A DNA stretch of 64,000 nt from Cupriavidus basilensis (GCF_000876015.1 NZ_BBQM01000011.1:276888-340887), one strand, 5' to 3'. Positions 43,403 through 52,108 are shown, counted from the first letter of the stretch. Notes: a model not told the origin generated them from the letters alone. Made by a program: numbers and translations.

Positions 43403-44767
43403 ATGCACAACGAATCCACCGGCGCCGCCACGACGGCGCCCCCGAAGCCGCTGCCCTGGTACCGCAAGCTCGGCATGCAGGTGCTGCTGGCGCTGATACT
43501 CGGCATCGCGGTCGGCTTTGCCTTTCCGAAGCTCGCGCCGCAGCTCAAGCTGCTGGGCGACATGTTCCTGTCGCTGATCAAGGCCGGCGTGGCGCCGCTG
43601 GTGTTCCTCACCATCGTGCACGGCATCGCCTCGGCCGGCGACGTGCGCAGCGCCGGGCGCGTGGGCTGGCGCTCGATCGTCTATTTCGAGGTGATCTCCA
43701 CCATCGCGCTCATCTTCGGCCTATTCGCCGGCAACCTGCTGCAGACCGGCAAGGGCATGACCGCCGCCGCCGGCGCGGCGCCGGTGGCCGTGGCCAAGGC
43801 GGCCGCGCCGCAGGGCTTGCTGGAGTTCCTGCTCCACATCGTGCCGGACAACTTCGTCGGCGCCTTCGCCAAGGGCGAGCTGCTGCAGGTGGTGGTGCTC
43901 GCGGTGATGGTCGGCATCGGCATCCTGGCGATCCCGGAGTCGCGCCGCGCCAAGGTCAACGACGGCCTCGAGACCATCTCCGAGGTGCTGTTCTCCTTCA
44001 TCAACCTGGTGATGAAGCTCGCGCCGATCGGCACGTTCGGCGCGGTGGCCTACTCGGTGGGCAGCAACGGCGCCGCCGTGCTGGTCGCGCTGGCGCAGCT
44101 GGTGCTGAGCTTCTACGCGGTGGTGGTGCTGTTCATCGCCGTGGTGATGGGGCTGGCGGCCCGGCTGGCGGGCTTCAGCCTGTGGCGCTTCCTGCGCTAC
44201 ATCAAGGACGAGATCCTGATCGTGCTCGGCACGGCGTCGTCCGAGAGCGCGCTGCCGCGCCTGCTGATCAAGCTGCAGCGCCTGGGCTGCGCCAAGCAGA
44301 CGGTCGGGCTGGTGCTGCCCACGGGCTATGCGTTCAACCTCGACGGCACCTCCATCTTCATGGCGATGGGCGTGATGTTCATCTCGCATGCCTACGGCGT
44401 GCCGCTCACGCTGGACCACCAGATCGGCATCCTGCTGCTGATGCTGCTGACCTCGAAGGGCGCGGCGACGGTGTCGGGCGGCTCGTTCGTGGTGTTCGCC
44501 GCGACCGTGACCTCCACCGGGCTGCTGCCGGTGGAAGGGCTGGCCGTGATCTTCGGCGTCTACCGCTTCCTGTCGATGGCCATCTCCACCTGCAACACCA
44601 TCGGCAACGGCGTGGCGACGGTGGTGGTGGCGAAGTGGTCGGGCACGTTCGACGCCAAGGTGGCCGAGCCGTACTTCTATCCCGAGCGCTATCCCGGCTT
44701 CGCCGCCGACGCCGCGGCGGTCGAGGTCGATCCGCATGGCGCGCTGCCCAAGGCGCCCACGCTCTGA
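43403..44767 (+). CDS. Dicarboxylate/amino acid:cation symporter (DctA-like)
   Basis: 454-aa inner-membrane carrier of the DAACS (SDF) family with about eight spans and the two re-entrant loops. The substrate-site motifs are GTASSESALPRLL (serine-rich hairpin 1), TGYAFNLDGTSIFMA and TSKGAATVSGGSFVV. ISTCNTIGNGVATVVVAKW closes the site. Relatives import C4-dicarboxylates with protons or Na+. Start ATG 43403 with GGAGGA upstream. It follows the lyase gene by 22 bases, so it probably imports the lyase substrate. Confidence 0.93.
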   Translation: MHNESTGAATTAPPKPLPWYRKLGMQVLLALILGIAVGFAFPKLAPQLKLLGDMFLSLIKAGVAPLVFLTIVHGIASAGDVRSAGRVGWRSIVYFEVISTIALIFGLFAGNLLQTGKGMTAAAGAAPVAVAKAAAPQGLLEFLLHIVPDNFVGAFAKGELLQVVVLAVMVGIGILAIPESRRAKVNDGLETISEVLFSFINLVMKLAPIGTFGAVAYSVGSNGAAVLVALAQLVLSFYAVVVLFIAVVMGLAARLAGFSLWRFLRYIKDEILIVLGTASSESALPRLLIKLQRLGCAKQTVGLVLPTGYAFNLDGTSIFMAMGVMFISHAYGVPLTLDHQIGILLLMLLTSKGAATVSGGSFVVFAATVTSTGLLPVEGLAVIFGVYRFLSMAISTCNTIGNGVATVVVAKWSGTFDAKVAEPYFYPERYPGFAADAAAVEVDPHGALPKAPTL

Positions 44768-44787
44768 CCTGCGCGCAGGTCCACCAC

Positions 44788-44846
44788 GCGGCCCGGCGGT
44801 GTCCGCCGTCTTCCCGAGCGGGGAGCGGCCGGCGCCGCCGGGCCGC
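44788..44846. repeat. 12-bp inverted repeat between dctA-like gene and fumC
   Basis: GCGGCCCGGCGG (44788-44799) and CCGCCGGGCCGC (44835-44846), 35 bases apart. No T-run. It may stabilise or process the mRNA or reduce fumC expression. Confidence 0.6.
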
Positions 44847-44875
44847 TTCCACCGGATTGAAACCAAGTGAACACC

Positions 44876-46270
44876 ATGACGGCTACCCGCGTCGAGCATG
44901 ACGCCTTCGGCCCGGTCGAGATTCCCGCCGACCGCTACTGGGGCGCGCAGACGCAGCGCGCGCTCGGCGTCTTCGAGGTCGGCGACGAGCGCTTCCCGGC
45001 CTGCCTGGTCCGCACCTTCGGCCTGCACAAGATGGCGGCGGCGCGCGCCAACGTGCGCTGCGCCGCGCTCGATCCCGCGCTGGCGCAAAGCATCGAGGCC
45101 GCCGCGGCGGAACTGCGCGCCGGCCGCTTCGACGCGCATTTCCCGCTGACCATCTGGCAGACCGGCTCGGGCACCCAGACCAACATGAACGCCAACGAGG
45201 TCATCGCCAACCGCGCCAACGAGCTGCTCGGCCAGCCGCTCGGCACCAAGTCGCCGGTGCATCCGAACGACCACGTGAACGCCTCGCAGTCCTCCAACGA
45301 CAGCTTCCCGACCGTGATGCAGATGGCCGCGGCGCTGGAAGTGCGCGAGCGCCTGCAGCCGGCGCTGGCGCTGCTGCGCGATACGCTGCAGGAGCGCGCG
45401 CGCGCCTTCGCGGGCGTGCTCAAGGTGGCGCGCACGCACCTGATGGACGCCGTGCCGATGACGATGGCGCAGGCCTTCGAGAGCTTCGCCACGCAGGCCG
45501 CCGGCGGCCTCGCGCGGATCGACAGCGTGTTCCCGCGCCTGCTGGTGCTGCCGCAGGGCGGCACCGCGGCCGGCACCGGCCTCAACGCGCCGCGCGGCTT
45601 CGACCAGGCCTTCTGCGAAGAAGCCGGCCAGCTCGCGGGCCTGGCGTTCAGCCCCAGCCCCTGCAAGGTCGAGGGCATGGCCGCGCACGACACGCTGGTC
45701 GAGCTCTCGGGCGTGCTCAACGTCATCGCCACCTCGCTGGCCAAGATCGCCAACGACCTGCGCTGGCTGGGGTCGGGGCCGCGCTGCGGCCTGGGCGAGC
45801 TGGTCATTCCGGACGACGGCCTGACCTCGTCGATCATGCCCGGCAAGCGCAACCCGACCATCGCGGAAGTGGCGGTCCAGGCCGCCATGCAGGTCATGGG
45901 CAACCACGTCACCGTCACCCTGGCGGGCGCATCCGGCAACTTCGAGCTCAACGTCGCCAAGCCGGTGCTGATCCACAACGTGCTGCAGTCGATCCGCGTG
46001 CTGTCCGACAGCATGCAGGTGCTGGCGCGCAAGCTGGTGGCGGGGCTGGACGTGAACCGCGAGCGGCTGGCGGCGAACGTGGACGGCGCGCTGCTCGCCG
46101 TGACCGCGCTCAACCCGGTGATCGGCTACGACCGCGCCGCGCGCATCACGCGCACCGCGCTCGAGCGCGGTATCACGCCGCGCGCGGCGGCGCTCGAGCT
46201 GGGGCTGCTGAGCGGGGAGGAGTACGACCGCCTGGTCGATCCCGCCAGGATGGCGCGCGGACTGGCCTAG
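44876..46270 (+). CDS. fumC: Class II fumarate hydratase
   Basis: 464 aa, the usual length. Interconverts fumarate and malate without an iron-sulfur cluster. TGSGTQTNMNANEVIANRA, HPNDHVNASQSSNDSFPT and the signature SSIMPGKRNP are diagnostic of FumC. A start at GTG 44867 would add three residues. Third gene of the GntR-controlled operon, where it would convert lyase-derived fumarate to malate. Confidence 0.93.
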   Translation: MTATRVEHDAFGPVEIPADRYWGAQTQRALGVFEVGDERFPACLVRTFGLHKMAAARANVRCAALDPALAQSIEAAAAELRAGRFDAHFPLTIWQTGSGTQTNMNANEVIANRANELLGQPLGTKSPVHPNDHVNASQSSNDSFPTVMQMAAALEVRERLQPALALLRDTLQERARAFAGVLKVARTHLMDAVPMTMAQAFESFATQAAGGLARIDSVFPRLLVLPQGGTAAGTGLNAPRGFDQAFCEEAGQLAGLAFSPSPCKVEGMAAHDTLVELSGVLNVIATSLAKIANDLRWLGSGPRCGLGELVIPDDGLTSSIMPGKRNPTIAEVAVQAAMQVMGNHVTVTLAGASGNFELNVAKPVLIHNVLQSIRVLSDSMQVLARKLVAGLDVNRERLAANVDGALLAVTALNPVIGYDRAARITRTALERGITPRAAALELGLLSGEEYDRLVDPARMARGLA

Positions 46271-46296
46271 CGCGCGCAGGCCCGGGCCGGCGCGGT

Positions 46297-47058
46297 TCAG
46301 GTCGCCGCGGCGGCGGCCGGCGGCATGCGCCGCTGCAGCACCGTGGTGTAGCTGAAGCGGTCCGCCGGCTGGATGCTGATGGAGACTTCCATCAGCGTGT
46401 GCGACTGGTCGTAGTACTGGCGCACGAACTCCAGCGCATGGGCGCCGGGCTCCGTGCCGAGCTTGGCCGCCAGCGCCTCCGGCACGCCCACGGCCCTGGC
46501 CGTCTGCCGGATCTCCATCACCACGCTGCCGGTCACGTCGCTGATGAGGTCGCAGATCAGCTCCTGCGTATGGCGCAGCTGGCGGCGGATCTTGCCGCCG
46601 TCGGCCGCGCGCACGTACACGTGGAACCATGCCACCGGACAGGCGTGCGTGAGCGGGTCGACGCGCGCCGCCTGCACCTCCATCCAGTGCGTGCCGGGCG
46701 CGCAGCCCAGGCGCGCGGCCATTTCCACGTCCACCACGATGTTCTTGATGCTGTGGATCACGCGCTGGGTGTTGGCGCTGTACTGCAGTAGCTCGTCGAC
46801 GGTGGAGATGGTCGGCGCGTAGCCGGTGGCCGGCGGCGCCGAGGCCTCGACGCGCGTGCCGGCGCGCTTGCGGCGCGAGATGAGCCCGAGCGCCTGGACC
46901 TGGTCGAGCGCCGCGCGCACCGTGCCCCGGCCGACGCCGTACTTCTGCGCGAGCTCGAGCTCGCCGGGCAGACAGCTTCCCACGGGATAGGCGCCTGAGG
47001 CGATGTCGTTCAACAACATCTCCGTCAGCTCGACGTAACGCGGCTTCGTAACGCTCAC
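46297..47058 (-). CDS. GntR-family (HutC subfamily) regulator at the end of the CoA-transferase operon
   Basis: 253 aa, GTG start at 47058. Winged helix in the first 75 residues (SGAYPVGSCLPGELELAQKY, GRGTVRAALDQVQALGLISRR) and a UTRA domain ending VSISIQPADRFSYTTVL. It is downstream of the binding-protein gene on the same strand and convergent with fumC (27 bases apart, no clear terminator). A palindrome overlaps the region just upstream of its start, suggesting autoregulation. Confidence 0.9.
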   Translation of the reverse strand: MSVTKPRYVELTEMLLNDIASGAYPVGSCLPGELELAQKYGVGRGTVRAALDQVQALGLISRRKRAGTRVEASAPPATGYAPTISTVDELLQYSANTQRVIHSIKNIVVDVEMAARLGCAPGTHWMEVQAARVDPLTHACPVAWFHVYVRAADGGKIRRQLRHTQELICDLISDVTGSVVMEIRQTARAVGVPEALAAKLGTEPGAHALEFVRQYYDQSHTLMEVSISIQPADRFSYTTVLQRRMPPAAAAAT

Positions 47059-47062
47059 GGCT

Positions 47063-47074
47063 TGGTCCGGACCA
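47063..47074 (-). promoter_or_regulatory. Palindrome TGGTCCGGACCA at the GntR start
   Basis: Perfect 12-bp inverted repeat, 5 to 16 bases upstream of the GTG start. It shares the core GTCCGGAC with the operators at 41881 and is close to the NagR-type consensus TGGTCTAGACCA that I recall for HutC-subfamily regulators. Confidence 0.6.
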
Positions 47075-47194
47075 GGTAAATGACGAGCGGATTATATCGC
47101 CGCACCCGGCGCCCGCCGCGAAGCCGCCCGGCGCGATGCCGCCGTTCACCTGTTCCGGGCTCCGCCCCCGCATCCGCCACTCCATGCCATGTCC

Positions 47195-48157
47195 TCACTC
47201 GAGCTTGATGTTGGCGTCCTTGACCACCTTGGACCAGCGCGCCATTTCCTGCTTGATGTAGTCCATGAACGCCGGCGGCGTGGACGGCGCGGGGATGTAG
47301 CCGAGGTCGCCCACGGTCTTGCGGAACTGCGCGTCGGCCAGCGTGTCGGCCACCGCCTTGTTCAGCACCGCCACCACGCTGTCGGGCGTGCCGGCCGGCG
47401 CGAGCAGGCCATACCATCCCTGCACCTCGTAGCCCTTGAGGCCGCCTTCCTGCACGGTCGGCGTGCCGGGCGTCAGTGGCAGGCGCGTGGCGCTGGTGAC
47501 GGCCAGCGCGCGCAGCCTGCCGGCCTGCGCCTGGTTCAGGCTGTCAGGGCCGGCGAACACGGCGTTGACCTCGCCGCCCATCGCCGCGGCGATGGAGGGG
47601 CCGCCGCCCTTGTACGGCACGTGCAGCAGCTTCACGCCGGCCATGTTCGAGAACAGCTCCAGCGCCAGGTGGCTGGTGTTGCCGTTGCCCGCCGACCCGA
47701 CCGAGACCGCGCCCGGATGCTCCTTGGCGTATTGGATGAACTCGGGGATGGTCTTGGGCCCGAACTTCGGGTTGGTGTAGAGCACCAGCGGCAGCTTGGC
47801 CACCATCGACACCGGCTTGAAGTCCTTCACCGAGTCGTATGGCAGGTTGGGATAGAGGCTCGGGTTGATCGCGTGCGCGGCCAGCACCATCACCAGCGTG
47901 TAGCCGTCCGGCGTGGCGCGCGCCACGTACTGCGTGGCGATCGCGCCGCTGGCGCCGGCCTTGTACTGCACCACCACCGGCACGCCCAGGTATTTCTGCA
48001 GGCCGGCCGACAGCGGCCGCGCCACCACGTCGGCGGTGCCGCCGGGCGGGTAGGGAATGATCAGCTCGACGGGGCGGTCGGGAAAGGCCGCCGCGCCGGC
48101 GGCGGTGGCGGCGAACAGCAGTGCGGCGCCGAGCAGGCGGGTGATCTTGGTATGCAT
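47195..48157 (-). CDS. Bug-family (TctC-like) periplasmic solute-binding protein
   Basis: 320 aa with a signal peptide (cleavage near GAAA-FPDRP, about residue 24). Mature features are PDRPVELIIPYPPGGTADVVARPL, the two beta-strand loops that hold a carboxylate, and LPLVLYTNPKFGPKT, all typical of Bug/TctC proteins, which are very numerous in Burkholderiales. There are no TctA/TctB membrane genes nearby, so it either borrows a permease elsewhere or acts as a sensor. Good ribosome site. In the operon with CoA-transferase genes. Confidence 0.93.
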   Translation of the reverse strand: MHTKITRLLGAALLFAATAAGAAAFPDRPVELIIPYPPGGTADVVARPLSAGLQKYLGVPVVVQYKAGASGAIATQYVARATPDGYTLVMVLAAHAINPSLYPNLPYDSVKDFKPVSMVAKLPLVLYTNPKFGPKTIPEFIQYAKEHPGAVSVGSAGNGNTSHLALELFSNMAGVKLLHVPYKGGGPSIAAAMGGEVNAVFAGPDSLNQAQAGRLRALAVTSATRLPLTPGTPTVQEGGLKGYEVQGWYGLLAPAGTPDSVVAVLNKAVADTLADAQFRKTVGDLGYIPAPSTPPAFMDYIKQEMARWSKVVKDANIKLE

Positions 48158-48183
48158 TTGTCTCTCTCCGTAGGTATCGGTGT

Positions 48184-48864
48184 TCAGATCAGGGTCAGGT
48201 CGTCCGGGAATGTGAGCGGCGCTTCGGTGGCGGCCTGGAGCTCGTCCCTGGACACGCCCGCGGCCAGGGCCCGCACCACGAAGCCGCGCCGCGGGTCGAC
48301 GTCGATGATCGCCATGTCGGTGTACACGGTGTCGACAGCGCCCTTGCCGGTGAGCGGGAAGGTGCAGTGGCGCAGCAGGCGGGGCTTGCCGTCGCGCGTG
48401 GTGTGCTCCATCACCACGATGACCTTGCGCGCGCCGGCCACCAGGTCCATCGCGCCGCCGATGCCGGGCACCGCGTCCGTGTCGTCGGTGGCCCAGCTGG
48501 CGATGTCGCCCTCGCTCGACACCTGGAAGGCGCCGAGGATGGTGGCGTCGAGGTGCCCGCCGCGCATCATGGAAAACGACAGCGACTGGTCGCAGATGGA
48601 CGCGCCCGGAATCAGCTGCACGTGCGCCTTGCTGGCATTGATGAGGTCTTCGTCGCCGGGGTCGCCGGGGGTGACGTCCTCGATGCCGAGGATGCCGTTC
48701 TCGCTGTGGAGCACGATTTCCTTCTTGGGGTCGAGGTGGCGCGCCACCAGCGTGGGCATGCCCAGGCCGATGTTGACGTAGCTGCCGGGCCGGATGTCGG
48801 CGGCGACCAGTTGCGCGACGCGGTCGCGGCTGAGTTTCTTGCTGTCGCTCATGGTGTCGCTCAT
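48184..48864 (-). CDS. CoA-transferase subunit B (3-oxoacid CoA-transferase type)
   Basis: 226 aa, family I CoA-transferase beta subunit. The catalytic Glu55 is in SENGILG and is expected to form the gamma-glutamyl-CoA thioester. NIGLGMPTLVARHL and GGAMDLVAGARKVIVVMEH are family motifs. The start codon overlaps the subunit A stop (ATGA). With subunit A it would move CoA from succinyl- or acetyl-CoA to an organic acid; the acid is not identified. Confidence 0.93.
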   Translation of the reverse strand: MSDTMSDSKKLSRDRVAQLVAADIRPGSYVNIGLGMPTLVARHLDPKKEIVLHSENGILGIEDVTPGDPGDEDLINASKAHVQLIPGASICDQSLSFSMMRGGHLDATILGAFQVSSEGDIASWATDDTDAVPGIGGAMDLVAGARKVIVVMEHTTRDGKPRLLRHCTFPLTGKGAVDTVYTDMAIIDVDPRRGFVVRALAAGVSRDELQAATEAPLTFPDDLTLI

Positions 48865-49532
48865 TGCTTGCCGTCCTTGCGCACGACCTTGCTGACGAAG
48901 ATGCCCGGCGTGACCACCGTCTCGGGCGGCATGAAGCCGAGCGGGAGGATGTCGTCGACCTGGGCGATGGCGGTCCTGGCGGCGGTGCACATCACCGGGC
49001 CGAAGCCGCGCGCGGCCAGGCGGTAGGTGAGGTTGCCCCAGCGGTCGCCGTGATACGCCTTGACCAGCGCGAAGTCGGCATGCAGCGGTTCCTCGAGCAC
49101 GTAGCCGCGCCCGTTGTAGACGCATTGCGGCTTGCCCTCGGCCAGCGGCGTGCCGTAGCCGGTCGGCGTGTAGAACGGGCCGAGCCCGGCGCCGGCCGCG
49201 CGCATGCGCTCGATCAGCGTGCCCTGCGGCACCAGCTCGAGCGCGATCTTCTTGTTCTTGTACAGGTCCCGGAAGATGTCGGCGCCCGACGACTTGGGAT
49301 AGGTGCAGATCATCTTGCGCACGCGCCCGGCGGCCAGCAGCGCGGCCAGGCCAGTGGTGCCGGTGCCGGCGTTGTTGCTGATGATGGTCAGGTCGGTGGC
49401 GCCGTGCTCGATCAGCGCGTGCAGCAGCTCGCGCGGCAGGCCCGAATCGCCGAACCCGGTCACCATCACCGAGGCGCCGTCGCCGATGCCCGACACGGCG
49501 TCGAGCAGGCTGGGCGAAATCTTGTTGATCAT
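48861..49532 (-). CDS. CoA-transferase subunit A (3-oxoacid CoA-transferase type)
   Basis: 223 aa. The family I alpha-subunit signature VTGFGDSGLPRELLHAL (G-x-G-x-x-G-x-P) is near the N-terminus, followed by TIISNNAGTGTTGLAALL. It resembles PcaI/ScoA. Partner of the downstream subunit B gene, which it overlaps by four bases. Confidence 0.93.
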   Translation of the reverse strand: MINKISPSLLDAVSGIGDGASVMVTGFGDSGLPRELLHALIEHGATDLTIISNNAGTGTTGLAALLAAGRVRKMICTYPKSSGADIFRDLYKNKKIALELVPQGTLIERMRAAGAGLGPFYTPTGYGTPLAEGKPQCVYNGRGYVLEEPLHADFALVKAYHGDRWGNLTYRLAARGFGPVMCTAARTAIAQVDDILPLGFMPPETVVTPGIFVSKVVRKDGKQ

Positions 49533-49602
49533 GGATGTCTCTTCCTTGGCGACGGGCGCCGGCGCCCGTCGGTTCTTGCGTCGATGTTTTCCCTGGGCCG
49601 CC

Positions 49603-50772
49603 TCACAGCGCGGCCGCGGTGCCGAGGATCGCGGTCGACTGGCTCGACAGCGTGGCGCCGTTGCCGTGCACCAGCGCGATCTCGGCCTTCTGCTGCCGCT
49701 CGCCGGCCTCGCCGCGCAGCTGGCGCACGGCCTCGATGACGAGGAACACGCCGTACATGCCCGGATGCCCGAACGACAGGCCGCCGCCGTTGGTGTTGAC
49801 CGGCAGCGTTCCGCCCGGCGCGATCGCGCCGCCGCTGACGAAATTCCCGCCTTCGCCCTTGGGGCAGAAGCCGAGGTCCTCGAGGAACAGGATGGTGTTG
49901 ATGGTGAAGGCGTCGTACAGGCACAGCAGGTCGACGTCGTCCTTGGTCACGCCCGCCATGCGGTAGGCGCGCCGGCCCGATTCGGTCGCGGCCGTCACGG
50001 TCAGGTCGTGCATCGAGGAGATCTGGCGGTGCCACAGCGCCGAGGCATTGCCGAGCACGTAGGCCGGCGGCTTCGGCGTGTCGCGGGCGCGGTCGCCGCG
50101 CACCAGCACGAAGGCGCCGGCGCCGTCGGTCAGCAGGCAGCAGTCGCGCACGGTCAGCGGGTCGCAGATCATGCGCGAGGCCAGCACGTCCTCGACCGAG
50201 AGCGGGTCGCGCGAATAGGCCTCGGGATTCAGCCGCGCCCATGCGCGCGCGGCGACCGCCACTTCCGCCAGTTGTTCGCGCGTGGTGCCGAACTCGGCCA
50301 TGTGGCGCGCCGCGGCCAGCGCGTAGGCGCTGATCGGCTGCATCGGCTGGTACGGCGTTTCATAAGGCTGCGGGTCCAGTACCTGCCGCATCTTGCCGAC
50401 CGCCGCGCGGTCCACCGCGCCGCTGCGCTGCGTGCTGCCGTAGCAGACCAGCACGGCGTTGCATTCGCCGGCGGCCAGCGCGTGCATGGCCGGCAGCAGG
50501 TGGGCGACGAAGCTCGAGCCGCCGAGCATGGTGCTGTCGACGAAGGCCGGGCGGATGCCGAGGTATTCGGCCACCGGCATGGCCCACATGGTGGCCGACG
50601 CGCTGCACGTGCACAGGCCGTCGATGTCCGCCATCGTCATCCCGGCATCGGCCACCGCGCGCGCGGCGGCCTGCGCCAGGATCTCCATTTCCGTATAGCC
50701 GCGGGCGCTGCCCAGGCCCGCCTGTCCGACGCCGACGATGGCCGTGGCGCCGCGCAATGCCGACGCGCTCAT
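49603..50772 (-). CDS. Thiolase-superfamily protein (SCP-x/lipid-transfer type) lacking the nucleophilic Cys
   Basis: 389 aa, thiolase fold of the SCP-x/Ltp type. Where normal thiolases have the nucleophile block N-x-x-C-x-S-G, this protein reads VDSTMLGGSSFV (residues 78-89), with no Cys. The C-terminal GHP block is kept (GGGLSFGHPGMYG, His336, Tyr340), as is CLYDAFTIN with Tyr286. Together with the Zn-ribbon/OB protein next to it, this resembles the Ltp2-ChsH2 type of aldolase rather than a beta-ketothiolase; that is inference. Start ATG 50772, overlapping the stop of the DUF35 gene by four bases. Confidence 0.88.
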   Translation of the reverse strand: MSASALRGATAIVGVGQAGLGSARGYTEMEILAQAAARAVADAGMTMADIDGLCTCSASATMWAMPVAEYLGIRPAFVDSTMLGGSSFVAHLLPAMHALAAGECNAVLVCYGSTQRSGAVDRAAVGKMRQVLDPQPYETPYQPMQPISAYALAAARHMAEFGTTREQLAEVAVAARAWARLNPEAYSRDPLSVEDVLASRMICDPLTVRDCCLLTDGAGAFVLVRGDRARDTPKPPAYVLGNASALWHRQISSMHDLTVTAATESGRRAYRMAGVTKDDVDLLCLYDAFTINTILFLEDLGFCPKGEGGNFVSGGAIAPGGTLPVNTNGGGLSFGHPGMYGVFLVIEAVRQLRGEAGERQQKAEIALVHGNGATLSSQSTAILGTAAAL

Positions 50773-51179
50773 GCCGTGCCCTCCGCCAGCGTGAAGACCA
50801 CGAGATGCGTCTCGCCCTCGGGGCGCACGCGCGCGCGCACGCGGTCGCCGATCCGGGCGGCGGCCGGGTCCGGCGATTCGATCTGGCTCATCATGCGGAA
50901 TCCTTCGTCGAGATCGACCAGGCACAGGTTGCGGTCGCCGCCGGCTTCGGCCGGGCGGCGCATGACGGTGGTCGAATGGACCGTGCCGCCGCCGGACGGC
51001 GCGATCCATTCGAATTCGCCGGCGCCGCAGTTCAGGCAGTGCATGCGCGGGTAGAACACCACGGCGCCGCAGCCGCGGCATTTCGGCACGCGCCACTCGC
51101 CGCCGTCGAGGTAGCGGAAATAGGTCTGCTCGGGTCCGGCCGCGGGCGGCGCGCCGTCCTTCGTCACTGGTTTTGACAT
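50769..51179 (-). CDS. Zn-ribbon OB-fold protein (DUF35 family), thiolase partner
   Basis: 136 aa. A rubredoxin-like zinc ribbon with Cys34, Cys37, Cys48 and Cys51 (CRGCG...CLNCG) precedes an OB-fold domain (GTVHSTTVMRRP, IGDRVRARVRPEG). DUF35 proteins form complexes with SCP-x thiolases, HMG-CoA synthases and Ltp2-type aldolases, often as an acyl-CoA-binding part. It overlaps the thiolase gene by four bases, supporting a one-to-one complex. Start at ATG 51179; the long open frame upstream is not coding. Confidence 0.9.
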   Translation of the reverse strand: MSKPVTKDGAPPAAGPEQTYFRYLDGGEWRVPKCRGCGAVVFYPRMHCLNCGAGEFEWIAPSGGGTVHSTTVMRRPAEAGGDRNLCLVDLDEGFRMMSQIESPDPAAARIGDRVRARVRPEGETHLVVFTLAEGTA

Positions 51180-51205
51180 GATCGTCCTGTGTGCGAAGCG
51201 GGAAT

Positions 51206-52108
51206 TCAGATGGGGTCCCAGCACACGACGTCGGGCGAGCGCTCGAGGTCGTAGAAGCTGGTGCGCATGGCGGGGATGGCGACCTCGGCGATGGTCTGCG
51301 GCGTCCAGCCGTCGCTGCGGTGCACCGAGCGGATCGGGCGCGGCTGGCTGAACAGCAGGATCTCGTTGGCGCGCACGCCGAAGATCTGCCCGGTCACGGC
51401 GCTGGCCGCGTCGCTGGCGAGGTACACGGCCATCGGCGCGATCTTGCCGGCTTCCATGCGCTTGAGCTTGGCGACGCGCGCGGCTTCTTCCGGCGTGTTG
51501 GCCGGGATGGAATCCGTCATGCGGCTCCAGGCGAACGGCGCGATGCAGTTCGAGCGCACGCCGTACTTCTGCATGTCCAGTGCGATCGACTTCGACAGCG
51601 CCACGATGCCCAGCTTGGCGGCGGCATAGTTGGCCTGGCCGAAGTTGCCGATCAGCCCCGAGGTCGACGTCATGTGGACGTAGGCGCCGCCGTTCTGCGC
51701 CCTGAAGTGTGGCGCCGCGGCGCGGCTGACGAAGAAGCTGCCATGCAGGTGCACGTCGATCACGGCACGCCATTCTTCCTCGCTCATGTTGTGGAAGAAG
51801 CGGTCGCGCAGATTGCCCGCGTTGTTGATGACGGCATCGATGCGGCCATAGGTGTCGAGCGCGCACGCGATCACGTTGGCCGCGCCTTGCCAGGTCGTCA
51901 CGCTGTCGGCGTTGGGCGTGGCCGTGCCGCCGGCCTGCGCGATCTCCTCGGCCAGGCGCCCGGCCGCGCTGCTGTCGCCGCCCTGTCCGGACAGGGACAC
52001 GCCGACATCGTTCACGACCACCTTCGCGCCGGCCTGCGCCAGCGCCAGCGCGATGCCGCGGCCAATGCCGCCGCTCGCGCCCGTCAATACGACAACCTTG
52101 TCTTCCAT
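51206..52108 (-). CDS. Short-chain dehydrogenase (3-hydroxyacyl-CoA dehydrogenase-like)
   Basis: 300 aa SDR oxidoreductase. NAD(P) motif TGASGGIG at residues 9-16, NNAG at 95-98, catalytic Ser (148-150), Tyr161 and Lys165 (YAAAK). The extended region VVVNDVGVSLSGQGGDSSAAG is typical of the MFE-2-like type acting on 3-hydroxyacyl-CoA esters. First gene of the minus-strand operon. Upstream lies a palindromic operator candidate. Confidence 0.92.
   Translation of the reverse strand: MEDKVVVLTGASGGIGRGIALALAQAGAKVVVNDVGVSLSGQGGDSSAAGRLAEEIAQAGGTATPNADSVTTWQGAANVIACALDTYGRIDAVINNAGNLRDRFFHNMSEEEWRAVIDVHLHGSFFVSRAAAPHFRAQNGGAYVHMTSTSGLIGNFGQANYAAAKLGIVALSKSIALDMQKYGVRSNCIAPFAWSRMTDSIPANTPEEAARVAKLKRMEAGKIAPMAVYLASDAASAVTGQIFGVRANEILLFSQPRPIRSVHRSDGWTPQTIAEVAIPAMRTSFYDLERSPDVVCWDPI

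Noticed and set aside
48861..49739. Plus-strand open frame opposite the CoA-transferase A gene
   Set aside because: It is antisense to a gene with clear family motifs and overlapping coupled starts; its own sequence has no recognisable domain.
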